This document shows, piece by piece, positions 57,250 through 64,000 of a DNA stretch of 64,000 nucleotides (the stretch's first letter is position 1; every line of letters starts with the position of its first letter). Below the pieces are notes generated by a model. The model worked only from the letters and a program-made list of their open reading frames with translations, made no database searches and had not been told where the DNA came from. Position numbers and translations under genes: made by a program. The DNA comes from Enoplosus armatus (taxonomy: Eukaryota > Chordata > Actinopteri > Centrarchiformes > Enoplosidae), in assembly GCF_043641665.1 (NCBI RefSeq), contig NC_092191.1, forward strand, positions 2,862,001 through 2,926,000, in the 5' to 3' direction.

Positions 57250-57358
57250 AATGCACCTCCATAGAAGTTCAGCAGCCGTTAATCTTCAACTCAAGCTGCC
57301 TCGGGGATCAACTGTCAGAGCAGCGTTCTCTTCCACAGCTTTCTATGATTGCCAACAG
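57250..57358 (+). other. Exon-like segment with matching splice sites, unknown
   Basis: Acceptor-like CACTTTTCAG ends at 57249 and donor GTGAGA starts at 57359. An ATG at 57251 opens a frame through the segment: MHLHRSSAAVNLQLKLPRG, STVRAAFSSTAFYDCQQ. I recognise no family. It may be an exon of a long non-coding RNA, an unannotated coding exon or coincidence. Confidence 0.28.
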
Positions 57359-58264
57359 GTGAGATTGCATTTTGAGAAATATTATACAAACAGGACGAAA
57401 GAGGAGGGGACTTTTACAGTGTTACAGGTAATGATTACCTTGACACAGAGCTTTGAATAGAGCTACATCTTCAGGAGTAAACACTCGCTCTTGTTGCCCA
57501 GAAACCACGCCATGTTGTCAACCAGCTCAAACAGTATTCCTATGCTTGCTTATTACTCTGTTTCAGGTTTGCTCTAAGCCAGTTGGTAATTTGAATATTC
57601 ACCATTTTAGGCACAACATCAACTAAAATAGCTGGAGATAATTTTAGCTGAAGTTCAGGAGGAAGACCTGAAACACTCCTCTTCCTGTCGTAAGTCTACG
57701 CACACCCGTTTGTTCACATTCTCCGTCACTTCAGTAGCTCTTTCTATCAGTGGCTCTGGGTTGCCAGTTACACATCTGGCTATTCTTCCCTCACCTCAGA
57801 AACGTCCTGCTGTTTTCATTAGCGACGCTGGTTGCTGGTTATCCATTCAGCCATTCTGGTCTCACAAAAGTAACCTCACGCTGTTCCCATTGTCTGAGGA
57901 GGAAGAAGTTAAAAACAGCTTTCAGAGAGATTCAGTGAATGAGGCACAGAAATTAGAGTTTTTGTCTTCCCCAAAAGGCCCAAAAGCTCATAAGTCAGTC
58001 CAGTGTGTCAAGAGGTTCCCTGCTTTTACTGCCGGCACAACTGTCGATGTTGACAAATGGTTTTGATTTCTCAGCCCCCTAAAATCTATTACAGAGACTG
58101 AAAAAAAGAGTTTACACCATCACTACAGCTGCAGAGGCTCAACATACTGCACCATCATCTTTGTTTCAACTGTTTTGTATTTCTAATCTGATATTAACAA
58201 ACTGCTATACAAACAAAACAGTAATACAAAGATTCAACCACATAAACAATCAAAAAATGATTGA

Positions 58265-58420
58265 AATGAAGATAGTTTCATGGATGGCGTCATGGAGGTA
58301 GACTTCTCCCTACAGCCCAATATATTGGAGGTCAATGGGATTTCATTTCCGGTGCTCAAAGCATCAAAAGACTCCACAGTAATGTCCAGTTGGGTCCTTG
58401 TATTGCCACAGGTCCCAGGT
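58265..58420. repeat. Dispersed repeat fragment (GGAGGTCAATGGGATTTCATTTCCGGTGCTCAA type)
   Basis: GGAGGTCAATGGGATTTCAT and TTCCGGTGCTCAAAGCATCA resemble a repeat I recall from fish genomes. Ends are undefined. Confidence 0.4.
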
Positions 58421-61140
58421 CTGTGTGTGTGTGTGCCCTATTCCTGAGTGGAACAGCTCTGGTCATGTGATGTGTCACAAGCATCACAGGAGATGAATGT
58501 GTTTTTTGAAGCGAACACAGAGTGCGAACTGCAAAGTGCAAGACGAACGACGTGCATTGCTGCTCTGCTGAACCACGGCTGCTCATTAATTGGTGGCTGC
58601 CAGGCTGCCAGTGTTGGAGCTCTGTCTCCATTTGTGTTCAGATTGTGTTGGTTTGTTATCCACTTTGGGTTTGGGTACGCTTTCCACAGGTCCATTCTGG
58701 AGCGGGTCCAAAATCCAGATGACCTTTACATGAACGTGATACGGACTTCTCTTGAGAATCGGTTTATTTTGTTCTGCAGATTTGAGTAAAAAGCCAGACA
58801 GCAAATTGTCAGTATGGCTGCACAGAAACCATGTTTTGACTGAAAGATAAGCAGTTTCATTAGAGCTGCCTGAACTTTCAGTCTGAACTTTCTGCACATT
58901 AAAAACAAGGAAGTAACTGAGGTGCAGAACTTTTGGTGCCTTTAAACTAATTTAGAGGTTAGGTTCGTCGGAATGAGCAGGTAATAAAAGAGAGGAGGAG
59001 ATTGAAAAAAATAACTCCTACTGTGATTAACAAAGCCTCAAAGCACTATTCTGTGTGTGAATCTATTTCCCCAGTGTTCCCATCAGTGTGAAATAACTGG
59101 AGCCACGATTCATTACACTAGGCAATGTTTCCAGTCGTAAAGGATTCACACTTCACTGTTTTTGTTAGATCACAGAAATTGACCTCGGGATCAATGCCAT
59201 CATGGATTCTTTTCTCCTTTCTGTCCTTTTTCTGTTCTTCTCTGAACCGTTTTCTTCTTTCATTCTGTTGCTCTATCTGTCCTTGGAGTGTTGCTTCATT
59301 CTTACACATGCACTTGCAGTGTACCATTGTTGCGGTCCTCCGTTTTGTTTAACGCTACATGCGACTGTGAAAATCTCAAATCAAAATACTTCACAAGTAA
59401 CATTGACACAACAACAACAGATAAAAGGGCAAGGATTGGGCAAAACCTCAAAACTAAACGGGAAAACAGAGAAGTGATGACAGTAAGTGAAAGAATTACA
59501 TTAAAAGTGCAGATCAGAAAAGAGTCTGATGTTTAATGAAAAGCAATGGAAAAAGCAGCTCTTATTCAGGGAGACTATGCTTTCAAGGATAAAGAAAAAA
59601 TCCCAGGGCACCATCAACTGAAAAACAAACCGCAAAAGTCTCTTTATCTGGTGTCACTTTGGACATTCCCCCTCATTCGACCAGGCAACACAGTTCAGAA
59701 AATGTGTAATGAAAAAAAGTTTTAATTTGCCATTTGAAAAGGGCATTTTTGCTACCAAGACCAAAGAAGGAAACTGCACCACTAGCAGTGTGGACCAGCA
59801 AGGGACCTGCTGCACCACTGCCGCCATAGGCTTTTTAAATCTTTTGTCTTCAACATTTCCACCTCAAATGGCACACATGGATAATCAATATCGGAGTCGC
59901 GTCTAGACTCAAAAATCCTAATTTAACTTCGGTCTCACCCTTGGCCTCTGAAAATGCCAAGAAGGTACACAGTCTTACAATTACATTATCTATTCAGACG
60001 TTCCCTTTTCTGGCATACTGCATTATATTTCAAAAGGAGAAGATGGTTTGAAAGTAACTTACTATTCGTGCAGTAGGCCAAACCTTTAAGTATTTTCATC
60101 ATTTTGGGCCAAATGAATATACTGACGGGGGCTGTTTTTCTCTGCCTCTGCTGCACCGAAAACATGACCGCCACACCTGTAAATCCCCACTTACAAACTA
60201 AACACACACACACCTTTTCTTCACTAACAGTTTGAATGGTATAGAGTAACAAATCAAAGGCAGTCTTTCGAAGTTTGGCATATTGACAGCCTCCCAGCAG
60301 GTAGAAAATTCCACTCAATAAACCATCTCGGTCCAGAACAGAAATCCATTTGGCTCAAGCCTCACCAACCTTTCAATCTATCAGGCAAAGGCGAGAACAA
60401 AAACATCGGCAGGAGGACAGATACCAACAACTTACATCTGACAGAACCTGAACAGCAAAAGAAGAAAGATGCATTTGGGTATGGAGATTTTGACTGGACA
60501 TTACCACTGAAAACGATCATTCAGGTGTTCTTCTTCTTCTTTCCAATATAATAGCACCCTGCAGATGTACAGTATTTAAGATATCAAATGGAATCCACAT
60601 AAAACTGCTTAATGTTTGAATTCAAATGCACATCTAAAGTCTTTGTGTAAAAAGTATAAAATCGTAAAATCAAGGGTCATAAACTATAAATAAATAATGT
60701 GTTTTCTTTTTGTCACATAGAGCCTCTCAACAACTATTCCACACTGACATATTTCTGTCCCATGAATGTGCTTAAGTAAACAAAAACACATGAACATTTT
60801 TTTTCACATATGATCGGTCCTTAAAATAGTCACTTCCTCTGCTGGGAGTGTGCGTCCCGTATGGAATACACTCGAGTTTCCTGGTTCGAAGGGGGGTTAT
60901 GGTGCACAAAGGTGACAGAGAGGAGGACACCTGCCACAGGAACATATGGGCCAACCAGGCTGTGATGAGATGGGAGGTGACAGCCAGTGAGATCCCTGGA
61001 GATCCACCTGAGCTGGGGGTCAAGCTATAGCTGTGGAAGCATCTGTGGGCAGGAGGACAGTCCTCAGAGTCAGCTGATGCTGCAGACATCTTTTCACATA
61101 TCCAGGTCTTGACTTAAACCAAGACACTTACAAGAACATT

Positions 61141-61656
61141 GGCCCTGTTTACGCCTGTGACACAAACGTGCGTCTGGGGTGATCCGATCACAAGTGGACA
61201 GCTTTAATACATAATTTCCTTTTGCAAAGACCAAATGCGTTTTTTTCCTGGGGGGAGGCAGCATTGCATTTTCCATTTCTTGTCTGCCGGAAATTAAAAG
61301 AAGAAGCTTGCAAAGACTTTGGTGCACGAACAAAATCAAAAGAATACAGACTGGGTCTATTCCTTGGCATGTTCCTGGAAAACAAAATCACCCAAGATGT
61401 TTGATGCACTCATAATATACCTCGCGGGAATGAGTACATACTTCCGCAGAGGACATCAGTTGGCCTTCAGTGTGGCACAGGACACATTCACGTACACGCT
61501 GCTAAAATAATGTGGCCACCTCCGAACGTGGTCTGAGTGATCGGATCTCAATGCGTCCTCAATGCGTCTTGGGTGCACTCCCTCCTGTACTTAGAGCTGT
61601 CCACTTGTGTTCAGGTCACCCCAAAGCGGATGATAATACCTGGTCTGAACTTGGTC
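61141..61656. mobile_element. Non-autonomous DNA transposon with long terminal/subterminal inverted repeats
   Basis: The left end, GGCCCTGTTTACGCCTGTGA then GTGATCCGATCACAAGTGGA and CAGCTTTAA, is matched by the reverse complement of the right end: GACCAAGTTCAGACCAGGTA, GGGGTGACCTGAACACAAGT, GGACAGCTCTAA. Pairing over about 65 bp, a size of 516 bp and no coding capacity mark a MITE. I recall the GTTTACACCTGG-type terminus from fish elements, probably hAT-like. Open frames inside are not genes. Confidence 0.75.
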
Positions 61657-62382
61657 TTTTTGACTTTTGATGAAAACACATGAAGTCTTATTTGTAAAGA
61701 CCCTGAACCTGTGATCCTGGTCTCTTTCACACCTGTTGGCCACCCAGCCTCACTGAGACCAAAGTAATATGGAACCTGTAAGAACTGGGATGGAAATATT
61801 GACGATATGATGAGTGATCTGCTGTGGGAGCAACAAGTATATTGTACTGCTATCTTCGTGAGGCCCTCGCTACTTCAAAGGACTGGTTTTAAGAGGAAGG
61901 TTAGAATTAGGTTTAGCTTTGGGTCAGTGGTGGCTGGTGATTATATACCTGGGTGGGGCTACAGGCACTGAGGGCTTCTCCTTACACACTAACAATGTTG
62001 TTATCTAGCTTGGTGCACTGGCTTTGACTCCAATTATACAAGACTGCTACAGTTACTCAGCAATTAAATCTGAAAAGCAAACGCAGTCCATCCAGCAGCT
62101 CAGCGAAGCTGCATAATTTGTCTCTTTTGTCTCTTTTCTCAAGCAGACAACAACAAAAAAGGTTTATTTAAAAGTAAACATTAAATGTTTACAGACATGT
62201 TTACTAGTTAGCTGTCTCTGTCATTTGAAATACATCGCTGTTGTGTTTTTAATTCATGGAGCTGTAGAAGCTGAAGTGTCAGTGAATGCCTCTCACATGG
62301 AAAGGAAAGTGCTAATCTAAAAATCACTTCTTTGCATAACTTTTGACTGCAGAGGGGATAACTAAAAGTGATTTCAGTTGGG

Positions 62383-62830
62383 CTTTAAAGCTGTAATAAC
62401 TGATTTTTTGGCCACATGAGGGCAGCAGAACAAGTTGTACACACAGTGCTGACATATTATCATCATATACTGTAACGTTGATAAGGCAGACATGTTAGCA
62501 AAGCGTTGCCTGTTAACACATGTTTCTGTCTATCTGATGAACTAACTCCGATGTTTGCGATCAGCTTAGTTCTGTTCTGCTCTCAACCAACTCCTTATGG
62601 AAATATCTGGTTCTTCAGTTGCTAAATGCTCCACAATGTTCCCTGCTATGTGCTAACTTTGTCTGCCATTTGGTGCTGGGCGCTACCTGCCCCCCCACAG
62701 TGCTGCTGCTGGATACAAGGTTGAAGAGAGCGGCGAGACAGCGGTGTAATGTCGTAGTGTATACCTGAAGCTCATCGTTTTTCAGCCCAAAGCGTACACC
62801 TGTGACCACCTAGTAGCATGTAGTCTGCTT
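62383..62830. repeat. Dispersed teleost repeat (TTTTTTGGCCACATGAGGGCAGCAG type)
   Basis: GCTGTAATAACTGATTTTTT, GGCCACATGAGGGCAGCAGA, then TTGCTAAATGCTCCACAATG and CTGCCATTTGGTGCTGGGCG follow the order of a repeat I recall from several fish genomes. No terminal repeats or protein coding can be shown, and its class is unknown. Confidence 0.5.
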
Positions 62831-62954
62831 CTGAATGACTAATCACAACATTAAATGATAACCTTAAAAAGAGTAGCTACCTCAACAGTTTATCTGTGTG
62901 TCTGTAAGCAGCCCACATTAATCTGTACTGCACTGAGGTAAAGAGACGACTCAC

Positions 62955-63142
62955 CCTGCTGGCTGAAAGAGTTGAACTTTATCTCCCTTCCCCTCCGGCA
63001 CAGGATGATTCCTATGGCACTGATAGTTTCCACAGCATAATCTAACCCTGATATACCCTCCCCACCGCGCTGGAGTAAGTGCATGTTCGTAGGGCATTAC
63101 AGGAGCGAGGATCTTAGGAGAAGGCAGATCTGCGCTCACGGC
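62955..63142 (-). other. Exon-like open segment with matching splice sites, minus strand
   Basis: On the minus strand an acceptor-like ATATCAAACAG precedes the segment and GTGAGTCG follows it as a consensus donor. Between them, 188 nt are open in frame: AVSADLPSPKILAPVMPYEH, then ALTPARWGGYIRVRLCCG, then NYQCHRNHPVPEGKGDK and VQLFQPA. A second frame is also open over part of it. I recognise no family. It could be an exon of a minus-strand gene continuing outside the window, or part of the repeat nearby. Confidence 0.3.
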
Positions 63143-64000
63143 CTGTTTGATATGCAATGAAGAGACCTGTTAGCCCATACAGTATATCTCAGATCATTAG
63201 TTGTCACTTTTGTCTATTTTCTTATTCACTCAAGCTCCTCGGTGTCTGTGGAAGTGAAGCATGACGACCGTGGGAAGACTATCAGTGCACACGGGTTTCT
63301 TTTTTGTTTTTTATTTTACAAGGCCGACTGTTTGTGTGGGCATGTGGGTGTGTGTGCTCCAAGAACTGAAAGAGATCAGAGCGATCGTGACTTTCAATAA
63401 TTCAGCCCTGAATTGCTGCGTGGTGCCTGCATGTCACTGGTTATATAAGTGATGGCTGATTAAATAATTGTAGGGTTTTTTTTTTGTTCAGTGAGTAAGT
63501 GAAAGTATATGCTTGCAATGAATATATTTACACTATACACCCTCCCAAAGTGGCATTGAAATATACTAAATTGACAGCTTTTCAAGCTCAAGCCACTATA
63601 AATTAGATGTTTATCAAACGTTAACTGATTAAATTGTCAACATTTTGGTATCAGAGTGATCTACTCCTCATGGAGGACTTGAATCACATACAACTACTGA
63701 CATCTTTCAGAATTTCAGAATTTAATTTCTTAAACTATCAATAGATTTTTTTTTGGCCTCCTCTTTGGCAGAGCAACTCTTTTATATTATCATTACCTAC
63801 ATTATATTACATTTGATATTAACATGTGAGTAAATAATACTTTACACATTCATTTGGCGTGTTTCAGGCGATTCTTTGTCATTTCACCACCGTAGCATCC
63901 AAAAGCTCTGAAAAAGCTAGTAAGTGGACCTTTGAGTTGAGATGATTTTGCCACACATACTCTTCCCAAGGTCAAGAATGAACTACCATGGTCATGTCAG
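63143..64000. other. Intergenic DNA to window end, nothing recognised
   Basis: AT-rich sequence without a supported gene, repeat or structured element. Confidence 0.6.

Larger units (their letters stand above)
53991..61140. other. Intergenic DNA with exon-like segments, no gene confirmed
   Basis: Contains a short repeat piece near 54170 (TTTATTTAACAGGGACAATC), two exon-like open segments (55213-55406 and 57250-57358) and a dispersed repeat at 58265. The remaining open frames are short, overlap on both strands and are not supported. Confidence 0.6.

Noticed and set aside
57710..58066. 118-codon plus-strand open frame
   Set aside because: No recognised motif, no splice signals, and an overlapping frame equally open.
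58438..58897. Overlapping open frames on both strands (85-113 codons)
   Set aside because: They start in or next to a dispersed repeat, and both strands are open at once, typical of chance.
61188..61510. Open frames near 61200-61500
   Set aside because: They lie inside the inverted-repeat element, which has no coding capacity.
1..64000. Search for prokaryotic-type systems, CRISPR arrays, rRNA, intact tRNA genes and viral genes
   Set aside because: None seen. The tandem at 31660-32250 has no regular spacers, and the tRNA-like units at 2656-2833 and the SINE heads do not keep a full tRNA fold.

Overview
The window is vertebrate nuclear DNA, most likely from a teleost fish. It has small exons with GT-AG introns of 2 to 10 kb, AT-rich spacers, many (CA/TG)n and (AT)n microsatellites, and interspersed repeats of types I associate with ray-finned fish: tRNA-derived SINEs, LINE reverse-transcriptase relics and non-autonomous DNA transposons. 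I see nothing bacterial or viral: no operons, no CRISPR array, no rRNA and no intact tRNA gene.

The one gene I can support is the 3' half of neuregulin 3 (nrg3) on the plus strand. Six coding exons at 5163-5186, 15395-15497, 19837-19963, 28112-28227, 30208-30393 and 35615-36296 have consensus splice sites. Their phases join without error into 411 residues plus a stop. They encode the end of the extracellular stalk, the single transmembrane helix and the whole cytoplasmic tail. The exons for the signal/N-terminal region and the EGF-like domain that binds ERBB4 are not visible in the first 5 kb and should lie upstream of the window. A 3'UTR of about 1.1 kb probably ends after a polyadenylation signal at 37422.

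Layout: 1-5162 is upstream intron with a 5'-truncated SINE flanked by a 16-bp target-site duplication, three tRNA-like tandem units and a TG-bounded repeat. 5163-36296 holds the nrg3 exons; its introns carry transposon relics, microsatellites and a degenerate 20-bp minisatellite of about 26 units at 31660-32250. 37446-64000 has no recognisable gene. It contains a nest of transposon relics (42229-43078), a second LINE relic (53650-53990), a 516-bp inverted-repeat element (61141-61656), a TATA-containing promoter-like stretch (44040-44140) and three exon-like open segments of unknown status (55213-55406, 57250-57358 and 62955-63142).

I found no convincing new biological system. The points most worth a second look are the 24-nt stalk micro-exon sitting between two long UG-repeat tracts, the way each nrg3 intron would give a short truncated product if retained, the 20-bp minisatellite, the perfect hairpins, and the exon-like segments downstream.
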